Source: Deltaproteobacteria bacterium (GTDB lineage Bacteria; Myxococcota_A; Polyangia; DRWM01; JAAZOP01). From it: a DNA stretch of 64,000 nt. Location of the stretch: NCBI GenBank assembly GCA_016218765.1, contig JACRCZ010000017.1:32611-96610 (forward strand), read 5' to 3'. Under the pieces are notes generated by a model. The model was not told the origin of the DNA. It saw only the letters and a list, made by a program, of their open reading frames with translations, and searched no databases. How positions within the stretch are numbered: the first letter of the stretch is position 1; each line of letters starts with the position of its first letter. The position numbers were made by a program, and so were the translations under genes. Positions 38,234 through 46,349 of this stretch are shown here, piece by piece.

Positions 38234-40756
38234 GTGAGCCGCGTTCCGCCCCTTCCGGACGATCCGCACGGGACGACGTGCGCCCTCTGCGGCCTGCCCG
38301 TTCCCCGCGACGGGATCCGCGGCGAGGATGCCTTCGCCGGAAACGCCTACTGCTGCGCCGGCTGCGCCCACGTCGACCGCATCGTCGCCGGCCTCCCCGA
38401 GCCGCAACGCGCCGCCACGATCAAGGCCCTGGCCGAGCGGCTCGGCATCGCGCCGCTGCGGGCGGCTTCGGCGACGATGCCGCAGGCCGAGCATCGGGAA
38501 TCCCCTCGACCTGGCTCAGGGCAAGCTCGCGCAGAGACGCAGAGACGCAGAGAAGGCTCCGAAGCGGGCGAGGCTCCGGCTCCGAAGGCGCCGGCGGGTA
38601 CGATGGTCCGCGAACGCTTCCGCGTCACGGGCATGCACTGTCCTTCCTGCGCCTGGCTGGCCGAGCGGCTGCTGGAGTCGCGGCCGGGCGTCTCCGGCGC
38701 GCGGGTCGACTACCTCACGGAGACGGCGTCCGCGGATATCGACCTCCGCCGCACCTCGCGCGAGGACGCTTTCGCCGCGCTCGAGCCCGCCGGCTACCGC
38801 GCGCTCCCTCTCGGAGATGATGCCGGCGCCGACCCGGAACGCACTGCCCTGCGTCTGGCCGTCGCCGCCATCGCCGCGATGAACGCGATGATGCTCGCCT
38901 GGGTGCACTACGTCGGGCTGTTCGGCGTCTCCGCCGGCGCGCCCCGGGTCGTGCTCGGCGCCCTGCAGGCGCTCATCGTCGTCCCCGCCGTCGCCTGGTC
39001 GGCCGCACCGATCTTCCGCCGCGCCGGCTCCCAGCTCCGGCTGGCCCATCTCGGCATGGAGTCCCTCCTCGCCCTCGGCATCCTCGCCTCCGCGGCCGTG
39101 TCCTTCGCTGCGTTCGCCCTGCCGGACGCCGAGTTCTACTTCGAGCTGCCCGCGATGATCGCCGCCTCGTCCCTGGCCTCCCGCCTCGTGGAGCGCCGCA
39201 TCCGCCGCTCCGGCGTCCGCCGCATCCTCGACCTCGTCCGCCCCCCCCCCGTCCACGTCCGCCTCGACCCGCAATCTCTGCCGCTCCCCCCCTTCACCCG
39301 GGTCGACGAGCTGCGCCCCGGCGATCGCGTTCTCGTCCCGGCGGGAGACGAGGTCCCGGCGGACGTGGCGGTGGTCGGGGGCCCGGTCACCGTCAGCGAA
39401 GCGGTGCTGACCGGCGAGGCGAGGCCCGTCGTGCGTCGTGACGGGGCCGTCGTCCTCTCCGGCAGCCGCGTGGTCGGCGGCGAGCTGCGGGGCGAAGTCG
39501 TGCGTTCCGCCGCCGAGTCCGCGCAGTCGCAGCTCGGCAGACACGTGCTCGACCTGCTGGGCGGCGCCCGGGACGGACCGCGCCTCGCCGACCGGATTTC
39601 CGCGGTGTTCGTCCCGTCGATCGTTCTCGCGGCGCTGGGCGCCGTGCTCTGGCACGGCCTCGTCGCCGGCCACGGACTCGCCACCGCTGCCGCCTGGCTA
39701 CCCGCCGTCGCTGTCCTGGTCGTCGCGTGCCCTTGCGCCTTCTCCATCGCCGCAGCCGCGGCCCTGGGCGCCGCCACCCTGCGCCTGCTGCGCGACGGGG
39801 TCCTCGTCGGCTCCCCCCGGGCGCTCGAGGCCGCAACCGACATCCACACCGTGATCTTCGACAAGACCGGAACGCTGACCGCGGGTGACATGGACGTGCG
39901 CGAGGTGCGCTGGTTCGGCGAGCCGGAACCCGCGCTGCTGCACGCCGTCGCTTCGCTGGAACGCTCCTCCCGGCATCCCGTCGGACTCGCCCTGCGGCGC
40001 TTCCTCGCGGACGCCGCATCCTGCTCGCCCGTTGCCGCCGACGTCGAGAATGTCCCCGGCAACGGCCTCCGCGGCACCGTCGCCGGCCGACGGATCGCGG
40101 TCGGCGCGCCGGGCCTCTTCGATCCGCCGCCGGCGTGGTCCCCTCCCGCGGCCGGAGGGACCTTCGTTCTCTTCGGCGACGTGACCCGTCCCGCGGGTGC
40201 GTTCCTGCTCGACGATCCGGTGCGGCCGGGCGCGCGGGAGGCCGTCGCCGCGCTGCGCGCCCGGCGCCTGGACGTGGAACTCCTCTCCGGCGACGATCCG
40301 CGCGTCGCCGCCCAGGTCGCCGCGGCCGCCGGCATCGACCGCCACGAAGGCCGCGCCTCCCCCGCCGACAAGGCGGCTCGCGTCGCCGCGCTGCGCTCGG
40401 CCGGCCACCGAGTATTGTACGTCGGCGACGGCGTCAACGACGCCCCGGCGCTGGCGGCCGCAGACGTCGGTCTCGCCATGCGCCACGGCGAGGGCATGGC
40501 CTGCCAGGTCGCCGGCTTCGTCGCCGTCGCGGACGACCCGCGCGCCGCCCCTCAGGTTCTGGCCGTCGCCCGCGTGCTCGGCCGCATCGTCCGCCAGAAC
40601 TACGCCTGGGCCGTCGCCTACAACCTCGCCCTGCTCCCGCTCGCCGCCGCCGGCTGGCTCCACCCGGCCCTCGCGGCCCTCGCGATGTTCCTTTCCAGCA
40701 TCACCGTCCTGGCCAACTCCGCCCGCCTCCTGCGCCGCCGCTCGCCCGCCGGCTAG
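38234..40756 (+). CDS. ccoI: CcoI/FixI-like copper-transporting P1B-type ATPase
   Basis: The GTG at 38234 gives 840 residues. The N-terminus has a CcoI-type cysteine domain (CALCG...YCCAGC). After a linker comes a heavy-metal-binding domain with GMHCPSCAWLAE, the Trp after the second Cys being typical of CcoI/FixI. Eight membrane helices follow. The intramembrane metal site is CPCAF in place of the commoner CPCAL, the phosphorylation site DKTGTLTAGD, the A-domain VLTGEARPV and the hinge VGDGVNDAPAL. CcoI moves copper for CuB assembly in cbb3 oxidases, and such an oxidase is encoded 16 kb upstream. Residues about 89-107 come from a dispersed DNA repeat, and a ten-C tract lies near codon 337. 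Confidence 0.88.
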   Translation: MSRVPPLPDDPHGTTCALCGLPVPRDGIRGEDAFAGNAYCCAGCAHVDRIVAGLPEPQRAATIKALAERLGIAPLRAASATMPQAEHRESPRPGSGQARAETQRRREGSEAGEAPAPKAPAGTMVRERFRVTGMHCPSCAWLAERLLESRPGVSGARVDYLTETASADIDLRRTSREDAFAALEPAGYRALPLGDDAGADPERTALRLAVAAIAAMNAMMLAWVHYVGLFGVSAGAPRVVLGALQALIVVPAVAWSAAPIFRRAGSQLRLAHLGMESLLALGILASAAVSFAAFALPDAEFYFELPAMIAASSLASRLVERRIRRSGVRRILDLVRPPPVHVRLDPQSLPLPPFTRVDELRPGDRVLVPAGDEVPADVAVVGGPVTVSEAVLTGEARPVVRRDGAVVLSGSRVVGGELRGEVVRSAAESAQSQLGRHVLDLLGGARDGPRLADRISAVFVPSIVLAALGAVLWHGLVAGHGLATAAAWLPAVAVLVVACPCAFSIAAAAALGAATLRLLRDGVLVGSPRALEAATDIHTVIFDKTGTLTAGDMDVREVRWFGEPEPALLHAVASLERSSRHPVGLALRRFLADAASCSPVAADVENVPGNGLRGTVAGRRIAVGAPGLFDPPPAWSPPAAGGTFVLFGDVTRPAGAFLLDDPVRPGAREAVAALRARRLDVELLSGDDPRVAAQVAAAAGIDRHEGRASPADKAARVAALRSAGHRVLYVGDGVNDAPALAAADVGLAMRHGEGMACQVAGFVAVADDPRAAPQVLAVARVLGRIVRQNYAWAVAYNLALLPLAAAGWLHPALAALAMFLSSITVLANSARLLRRRSPAG
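38502..38553 (-). repeat. Dispersed 52-bp repeat inside ccoI
   Basis: Read on the minus strand: CTCTGCGT-type units, GCGAGCTTGCCCTGAGC and a GAGGGG end, the same order as 29013-29064. It is translated in frame as a Gln/Arg/Glu-rich linker between the two cysteine domains. Confidence 0.85.
39241..39250 (+). repeat. Ten-C homopolymer in the ccoI coding region
   Basis: Ten consecutive C encode Pro-Pro-Pro after Arg, with a second run of seven C about 35 bases downstream. The frame is intact as given. Confidence 0.9.
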
Positions 40757-40788
40757 GCCGGCACGCTTCGGCTCGTCACGACAACCAC

Positions 40789-40817
40789 GTGCAACGTCCG
40801 CTCGATCGGCTCATAAT
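40789..40817 (+). promoter_or_regulatory. Candidate promoter of the SafE-like gene
   Basis: CATAAT at 40812-40817 is a good -10 box; GTGCAA 17 bases upstream is a poor -35. The TTG start lies at 40835. Confidence 0.3.
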
Positions 40818-40834
40818 GCCCCGGGAGACAGACC

Positions 40835-41524
40835 TTGGACGCCACTCTGATCGCACTCGGATTCACCACGGGCCTCGTGACGTCCTTGCACTGCGTCGGC
40901 ATGTGCGGCCCCCTCGTCCTCGCCGTCGGCTTCGCGGGCGGCGCGCCGACCCTCGGCAGCACCCTGCTGCGCACCTCGGCCTGGAACCTGGGCCGCGGCG
41001 TTGCCCTGGTCGCCGTCGGCGCCGGCATCGGCGCGGCGGGTGCCGTCGTCCCCGCGGGCCGCGCCGCGGCGATCGCCACGCTGGCCGCGGGCATCCTCAC
41101 CGTTCTCGTGGCGCTCGCCCTCCCCGGCTGGCTGCCCTTGCCCCGTGCGTTGCGCGCGCGCGCGGCGTCCTGGGGCGGACGGCTGTCGGAGCGGCTGGCG
41201 CGTAGCCGCGGCGTCTTCGGCGCGCTCGCCGTCGGCGCCGCGACGGCGGCCCTCCCCTGCGGTCCCCTGTACGGGGTGTGGGCGCAGGCGGCCGCGGTGG
41301 GCGCCTGGGGCGGCGCCGTCCTCCTGGGCACGTTCTGGCTGGGGACCGTGCCCGCGCTGACCGCGCTGGCCCTGGGCAGCGGCGCCCTCCGTCCCTGGCT
41401 GCGCCGCTGGGCCATCCCCGTCGCCGCCGCGACCCTCGGCATCGCCGGCGGCGCCCTCATCTACCGCGGCATCAAGTTCCTGCTCCTGGTGGAGCCCGCA
41501 GCCCGCCACCTGTCTTGCCACTGA
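40835..41524 (+). CDS. SafE/TauE-like (cytochrome biogenesis) membrane protein
   Basis: A TTG start at 40835 after CGGGAGA gives 229 residues with six or so membrane helices. Family motifs are SLHCVGMCGPLVLA in the first helix and ALPCGPLYGVWA midway, both with the Cys-Gly-Pro pattern of the SafE (DsbD-like) group found next to ccoI and ccoS in many genomes. In those settings it is thought to help supply copper or maturation of cbb3 oxidase, though some are annotated as sulfite exporters. The position after the CcoI-like ATPase supports the first reading. Confidence 0.8.
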   Translation: MDATLIALGFTTGLVTSLHCVGMCGPLVLAVGFAGGAPTLGSTLLRTSAWNLGRGVALVAVGAGIGAAGAVVPAGRAAAIATLAAGILTVLVALALPGWLPLPRALRARAASWGGRLSERLARSRGVFGALAVGAATAALPCGPLYGVWAQAAAVGAWGGAVLLGTFWLGTVPALTALALGSGALRPWLRRWAIPVAAATLGIAGGALIYRGIKFLLLVEPAARHLSCH

Positions 41525-41613
41525 CCGTGGCCGGAGCCGGCAAAGGAACCCCGCGCGGCGCTACCCCCTGCCGCCGCACACCGGGTCCGGAACCGATGAC
41601 CGAAAACCGAAAA

Positions 41614-43647
41614 CTACATCACCGCTTCGGGCGGCGGCGGGTCGTCGGGCTTGCCGGCGTTGCCCAGCGGAATGCGGACGAGGCACCACGCGATCAGCGC
41701 GAACACCGCCAGGCTGATCAGGTAGGACGGCTCCGGGAAGAACGCCGGCAGCTTGACGTCGAAGAACGCCAGCGCCGCCACGCCGAGGCCCATCAGCGCC
41801 TCGCCGGCGATGAACCCGGACGCCACCAGCATGCCCGTGTTCGTCGTCCGGATCTGCTGCGCCTTGTTGAACCCGCGCCGCTCGACCGTCCAGTCCGCCA
41901 GCCCCCGGAACATGCCGCCGACGAAGATCGCGAAGGTCGTCTCCAGCGGCAGGTACATGCCGACGGACACCAGCATCGGGCTCTTGACCTGGAGGCAGAT
42001 CATCGCCACCGCCATCAGCATCCCGACGATGACCAGCGGCCACGCCATGTCCCCGCCGATGATGCCCTGCGCGAGCATCGCCATGAGGCCGGCCTGCGGC
42101 GCGGAGAGCTTGGGGTCGCCGAAGCCCATCCCGCCCGCCTTGATGTTCCCCTCGTGCAGGATGAGCAGCGGGAAGAACATCACCGCCGCCGCCGCGACGA
42201 TGCCGATGATGTCGCCGACCTGCATCTTCGACGGCGTGCCGCCCAGGATGTGGCCGACCTTGAGGTCCTGCAGCATCTCGCCCGCGACGGCCGCGGCCAC
42301 GCAGATCACGGCGGCCACGCCGAGCGACGCGGCGACGCCTTCCGTTCCCGTCATCCCCAGCACCACCATCAGCAGCGCGGCGATGATCAGCGTGGAGACG
42401 GTCAGGCCCGAGATCGGGTTGTTCGAGGACCCGATCATGCCGACCAGGTAGCCGGAGGCCGCCGAGAAGCCGAAGCCCGCGATCACCATCACCAGCGCCG
42501 CCACCGCCGCGGCCACGGGCGAGCCGGAGAAGTACCAGTACAGCGCGAAGGTCGCGATCGTCGCCAGGCCGATGGCCGGCAGCACCAGCCGCAGGCTGAG
42601 GTCGCGATCGACACGCGCCGCGCCGCCGCCGCCCGCCTTGCCGGCGTCGATGAACGAACGCTTCAACCCGTTGTACAGGTTCTTGCGCATGCGAAAGAGC
42701 GTGAAACCGGCCGCGACCAGCATGCCGCCGATGGCGATCGGCCGCACCATGAACTTCCACGTCGCCAGGGCCAGCGCCGGCCACTCGGGCACCTTCGAGC
42801 ACGTCGGGTCGGCCATCATCGCGACCTGGTCGCCCATGAAGTACATCAGCACGGGCACCAGCAGACCCCAGGCCAGGAGGCCGCCCGCGAAGTTCAACGC
42901 CGCGACACGCGGCCCGATGATGAACCCGACGCCGATGTACGCCGGGCTCACCCCGGGCCCCATCAGGAGCGCCCCGCCGCCGCCCTTGACGACGACGCCC
43001 GCGTCGGAAACGCCCTTGAGCGTCACCGAGGAGTGCCCGAAGGGGATGAACTTCACCCACTCCGTCGCCCAGAGCTTCAACGCGCCCAGCGCCTGGATCA
43101 CCGCGCCGCCGGCCATCGCACCGAAGAGGTACTTCGACCCGCTGCCGCCGGTCTGCCCCACCAGATGGATGCCGGCTGCCGCCTTCGACTCCGGGAACGG
43201 CAGGTCCGGATCCTCGACCATCGGCCGGCGCAGGATCGTGACGAACAGGATGCCGATGAACCCGCCCAGCATCATGATCGCCGTCGCCTGCAGGTAGTGC
43301 TCGGTCGTCCCGAGGTCCTTCCACAGCCCGCCGATGAAGAACGCGGGGATCGTGAACGCGGCGCCCGCCGCGACCGACTCGCCGATCGAGCCGATCGTTC
43401 GGGCCATGTTCTCCTCGAGGATGTTGCCCTTGAGCGCCCGCAGCACCGCCAGCGCGATGACCGCGGCAGGATACGTCGCCGCGATCGTCATGCCGGCCTT
43501 GAGACCGAGATAGGCGTTGGCCGCGCCGAGCACCACGCAGAGAATCAGGCCGAGGATCACCGCCTTCGGCGTGAACTCGGGCATGATCTGGTCGCTCGAC
43601 ACGTACGGCTTGTGCCCGCCGCCTCCGCTCTGGTTCGCTTCGGCCAT
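41614..43647 (-). CDS. OPT-family oligopeptide transporter
   Basis: The 677-residue product has about 14-16 membrane helices and the OPT pattern: TPKAVILGLILCVVLGAANAYLGLKAGMTIAATYPAAV, ILEENMARTIGSIGES, a SSNNPISGLTVST segment, and IGGDMAWPLVIVGM. OPT proteins of this bacterial clade import short peptides or metal chelates with protons across the inner membrane. The N-terminus is a short Gly-rich cytoplasmic stretch; a Pro-rich tail ends the protein. It ends 17 bases from a tRNA gene on the same strand that lies upstream of it, so tRNA transcription may continue into it. Confidence 0.9.
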   Translation of the reverse strand: MAEANQSGGGGHKPYVSSDQIMPEFTPKAVILGLILCVVLGAANAYLGLKAGMTIAATYPAAVIALAVLRALKGNILEENMARTIGSIGESVAAGAAFTIPAFFIGGLWKDLGTTEHYLQATAIMMLGGFIGILFVTILRRPMVEDPDLPFPESKAAAGIHLVGQTGGSGSKYLFGAMAGGAVIQALGALKLWATEWVKFIPFGHSSVTLKGVSDAGVVVKGGGGALLMGPGVSPAYIGVGFIIGPRVAALNFAGGLLAWGLLVPVLMYFMGDQVAMMADPTCSKVPEWPALALATWKFMVRPIAIGGMLVAAGFTLFRMRKNLYNGLKRSFIDAGKAGGGGAARVDRDLSLRLVLPAIGLATIATFALYWYFSGSPVAAAVAALVMVIAGFGFSAASGYLVGMIGSSNNPISGLTVSTLIIAALLMVVLGMTGTEGVAASLGVAAVICVAAAVAGEMLQDLKVGHILGGTPSKMQVGDIIGIVAAAAVMFFPLLILHEGNIKAGGMGFGDPKLSAPQAGLMAMLAQGIIGGDMAWPLVIVGMLMAVAMICLQVKSPMLVSVGMYLPLETTFAIFVGGMFRGLADWTVERRGFNKAQQIRTTNTGMLVASGFIAGEALMGLGVAALAFFDVKLPAFFPEPSYLISLAVFALIAWCLVRIPLGNAGKPDDPPPPEAVM

Positions 43648-43663
43648 CGTTAGCTCCCTTCAG

Positions 43664-43735
<72 letters not shown>

Positions 43736-43748
43736 ATCGTGGAGCGGT

Positions 43749-43777
43749 TTCTAACCCGGCAGCGGGATGGAAATCAA
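43749..43777 (-). promoter_or_regulatory. Candidate tRNA-Val promoter
   Basis: On the minus strand TTGATT (43777-43772) and TTAGAA (43754-43749) are 17 bases apart, and the tRNA 5' end is 13 bases past the -10 box. It overlaps the first ATG proposed for the divergent GTPase gene. Confidence 0.45.
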
Positions 43778-44756
43778 CCCCCGCCGCGTGCTAAGCACCT
43801 CCACCATGGTCGCCCCCCTCGCCGCACGCCTTCTGGCCGGGGAACGCGGCGCCGTCGCCCGCGCCATCCGCCTCCTCGACGACGGCGACCCCGCCGGCCT
43901 CGCCCTGCTCAAGGCGATCTACCCCGCCGCCGCAGCCGCCCGCGTCCTCGGCGTCACCGGCGCCCCGGGCTCCGGCAAGTCCACCCTCGTCGACCGCCTC
44001 ATCGGCGCCTACCGCGCCCGCGGCGAGAAAGTCGGCGTCGCCGCCGTCGACCCCTCCTCCCCTTTCACCGGCGGCGCCATCCTCGGCGATCGCATCCGCA
44101 TGCAGCGGCACGCCGAGGACGACGGCGTCTTCATCCGCTCGCTCGCCACCCGCGGCCACCTCGGCGGCCTCTCCGCCTCCACCCTCGACGTCCTCACCGT
44201 CCTCGGCGCCGCCGGCTTCCCCACCCTGCTCCTGGAAACCGTCGGCGTGGGCCAGGACGAAGTCGAGGTCAACCGCGTCGCCGATACCGTCGTCCTCGTC
44301 GTCGCCCCCGGCGCCGGCGACTCCGTCCAGACGCTCAAGGCCGGCGTCATGGAGATCGCCCACGTCTTCGTCGTCAACAAGATGGACCAGCCGGGCGCCG
44401 ACCAGGTCGCCCGCGAGATCGAACAACTCCTCGGCTTCAAGGACCGCGGCCCCGGACCCGCCGCCGCCTGGACCCCCCCCGTCGTCCTCGCCGCCGCCGG
44501 CGACGGACGAAACATCGACCAGGTCGTCGACGCCGTCGACCGCCACGCGGCCCACCTCCATGCCACCGGCGAGGAATCCCGCCGCCGCCGCGACCGCGCA
44601 CGCCTCGCCGTCCACGAAGCCGTCCGCGCACGCCTCGACGCCGACCTCGCCGCCCGCCTCCCCGACGCCCTCGACCACGCCGCCGCCCGCGTCGCCGCCG
44701 GCACGTCGGATCCACGCTCGGAAGCCGACGCGATCGTCATGGCGCTGCTTCGGTGA
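43767..44756 (+). CDS. meaB: MeaB/ArgK-type GTPase (cobalamin mutase chaperone)
   Basis: Up to 329 residues. The ATG at 43767 lies inside the tRNA promoter, and an ATG at 43806 (Met14) would begin directly at the conserved LAARLLAGERGAVARAI, so the shorter form may be real. The G domain is complete: Walker A GVTGAPGSGKST, AAVDPSSPFTGGAILGDRIRM, LLETVGVGQDEVEVN and NKMD. C-terminal helices form the dimer region. MeaB proteins load and protect adenosylcobalamin-dependent acyl-CoA mutases such as methylmalonyl-CoA mutase. The mutase is not in this window. The gene overlaps the convergent esterase by 20 bases. Confidence 0.92.
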   Translation: MEINPRRVLSTSTMVAPLAARLLAGERGAVARAIRLLDDGDPAGLALLKAIYPAAAAARVLGVTGAPGSGKSTLVDRLIGAYRARGEKVGVAAVDPSSPFTGGAILGDRIRMQRHAEDDGVFIRSLATRGHLGGLSASTLDVLTVLGAAGFPTLLLETVGVGQDEVEVNRVADTVVLVVAPGAGDSVQTLKAGVMEIAHVFVVNKMDQPGADQVAREIEQLLGFKDRGPGPAAAWTPPVVLAAAGDGRNIDQVVDAVDRHAAHLHATGEESRRRRDRARLAVHEAVRARLDADLAARLPDALDHAAARVAAGTSDPRSEADAIVMALLR

Positions 44757-45411
44757 GTCCAGCGCCCCCCAGAAACTCCACGCTCTCCTCCACGATCGCG
44801 CCCAGCGACGCGTGCAGCGAATGGTCGTCGTCCAGAAGCCGCAGCCGGACGTGCGGACTCGCCCCCGCCAGCCGCTCCGACAGCCCGCACGGCACCACGT
44901 CGTCCCGCAGCCCGTGGAACACCAGCACCGGACACGACGGCGCCTCCTCGATCGCCGGGTGCTGCCGCGATTCCGCGACGATGTCCCACGCGATGCGCTC
45001 CTTCCGCCCCGTCTCGTGGTGCTCCAGCTCCGTCCACCCCGTCTCCCGCCAGCGTTCCAGCTCCGCCGGCGACATCCAGCGCTCCCACGACGACGGGAAG
45101 TCCAGCGCCGGCGCCATCGCGACCACCGCCGACACGGGCCGGCCGAGCGCATGGCGCAGCGCCAGGTACCCTCCCATCGAGGAGCCGATCACCGCGTAGC
45201 CCCGGGACAGCCCGGACGCAGCCGCCTCCGCGACCGCCAGCGCCCGCGACAGCGTCATCCGCGCGAAGTCGCCCCCGTCCAGCCGCGGCACGACCATCCG
45301 CACCCCCATCGGCCGCAGTCGCTCGGCGAAGGCCCGCGCCTTCGCCGAGCCGGGACTCGACGCGAATCCGTGCAGGTACAACACGTCGGGAAGTCGTCCG
45401 GATCCGCCCAT
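44737..45411 (-). CDS. YqiA-like alpha/beta-hydrolase esterase
   Basis: The 224-residue product fits the YqiA/YcfP family: LYLHGFASSPGSAKARAF near the N-terminus, nucleophile elbow GSSMGGYLAL (Ser near residue 77), an Asp in FHGLRDDVVP and a His in DDDHSLHASL complete a plausible Ser-Asp-His triad. It would be a small cytoplasmic carboxylesterase; the natural substrate is unknown. The ATG at 45411 begins at MGGSGRLPDVLYLHG. Confidence 0.85.
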   Translation of the reverse strand: MGGSGRLPDVLYLHGFASSPGSAKARAFAERLRPMGVRMVVPRLDGGDFARMTLSRALAVAEAAASGLSRGYAVIGSSMGGYLALRHALGRPVSAVVAMAPALDFPSSWERWMSPAELERWRETGWTELEHHETGRKERIAWDIVAESRQHPAIEEAPSCPVLVFHGLRDDVVPCGLSERLAGASPHVRLRLLDDDHSLHASLGAIVEESVEFLGGAGLTEAAP

Positions 45412-45500
45412 CGCCCCGCCTCTCCCCGCCCCCGACTATCCGCCCTTCGGCCCCCGCTGTCGACCGCCGACCGCCGCGCCGTCCCCGCCTCGCCTCCTTC

Positions 45501-45579
45501 CCATCGGTGTTCATCGGTGGTTTCCATCTTCCCCTCCCCGCCTGCCCCATCTGTGTTCATCTGTGTCCATCTGTGGTTT
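45501..45579. repeat. Dispersed ATCTGTGTTCATC repeats (two adjacent copies)
   Basis: CCATCGGTGTTCATCGGTGGTT (shortened form) at 45501-45522 and ATCTGTGTTCATCTGTG plus CCATCTGTGGTT at 45549-45578. The same motif recurs at 48829-48858. The 230-base spacer here holds nothing else recognisable apart from a possible -10 box near 45623. Confidence 0.8.
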
Positions 45580-45643
45580 CCCCCTTCCCTCCCTTCGCCG
45601 TGACGAAGCGCCGCGGTCATGCTACACGTCGTCCCCGCGAAAC

Positions 45644-46342
45644 ATGCCGCCCCCTCCACCCATCCGCTGCGCGCTGTTCGACATCGATGGAACGCTCGTC
45701 TCGATGCGCGGCGCCGGCCCGCGCGCCATGGACCGCGCCTTCCTCTCCCGGACCGGCGTGCCCGACGCGTTCCGCGACCTGCCCATGGCCGGGCGCAGCG
45801 ATCGCGCGATCGTCGACAGCGCGATCGAACGGCTCCTCGCGCGCGGCTGCGCCGTGCCCTGCGACGAGGCGTTCCACCGCGAGTTCATCGCGCGCTACCT
45901 GGTCGAGCTGGAGGCCGAGGCGGCGCCCGAGGGTCCGTCGGTCTGCCCCGGCGTCATCGCGACGCTGGACGTGCTCGAGCGCCGGGGCGTGGCGCTCGGC
46001 CTCGGCACCGGCAACTTCGAAGGTGCCGCCCGGATCAAGCTCGAGCGCTTCGGCCTGTGGTCCCGCTTTTCGTTCGGCGGGTTCGGCGACGCGACGCCGC
46101 GGCGGGTCGACGTGATCCGCAACGGCGCGCGGGAAGCGCTGCGGCGGTGCAGCGCCGCGGCGCTCGAGATCGTCGTCATCGGCGACACGCCCGCCGACAT
46201 CGAGGCCGGCCGTGCGATCGGCGCCCGCGTGCTCGCGGTGGCGACCGGTCCCGTCCCCCTGTCCGAGCTGGCGGGGCTGCGCCCCGACGCGGCCTTCCCC
46301 ACGTTGTTCGAGGCTCTCTCTGCGGGGTTCTGGACGGGCTAG
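45644..46342 (+). CDS. HAD-superfamily hydrolase (phosphoglycolate-phosphatase-like)
   Basis: The ATG at 45644 gives 232 residues starting just before the catalytic motif I, ALFDIDGTLVSMRG. Motif II is the Thr in GLGTGNFEGAARIK, motif III the Arg/Lys region ATPRRVDVIRNGAREA, and motif IV IVVIGDTPADIEAGRAIGA. The cap domain between motifs I and II is helical, as in the beta-phosphoglucomutase/Gph group. It would remove phosphate from a small metabolite in the cytoplasm; substrate not determinable. It ends seven bases from the convergent lipoprotein gene. Confidence 0.87.
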   Translation: MPPPPPIRCALFDIDGTLVSMRGAGPRAMDRAFLSRTGVPDAFRDLPMAGRSDRAIVDSAIERLLARGCAVPCDEAFHREFIARYLVELEAEAAPEGPSVCPGVIATLDVLERRGVALGLGTGNFEGAARIKLERFGLWSRFSFGGFGDATPRRVDVIRNGAREALRRCSAAALEIVVIGDTPADIEAGRAIGARVLAVATGPVPLSELAGLRPDAAFPTLFEALSAGFWTG

Positions 46343-46349
46343 CGGGCGG

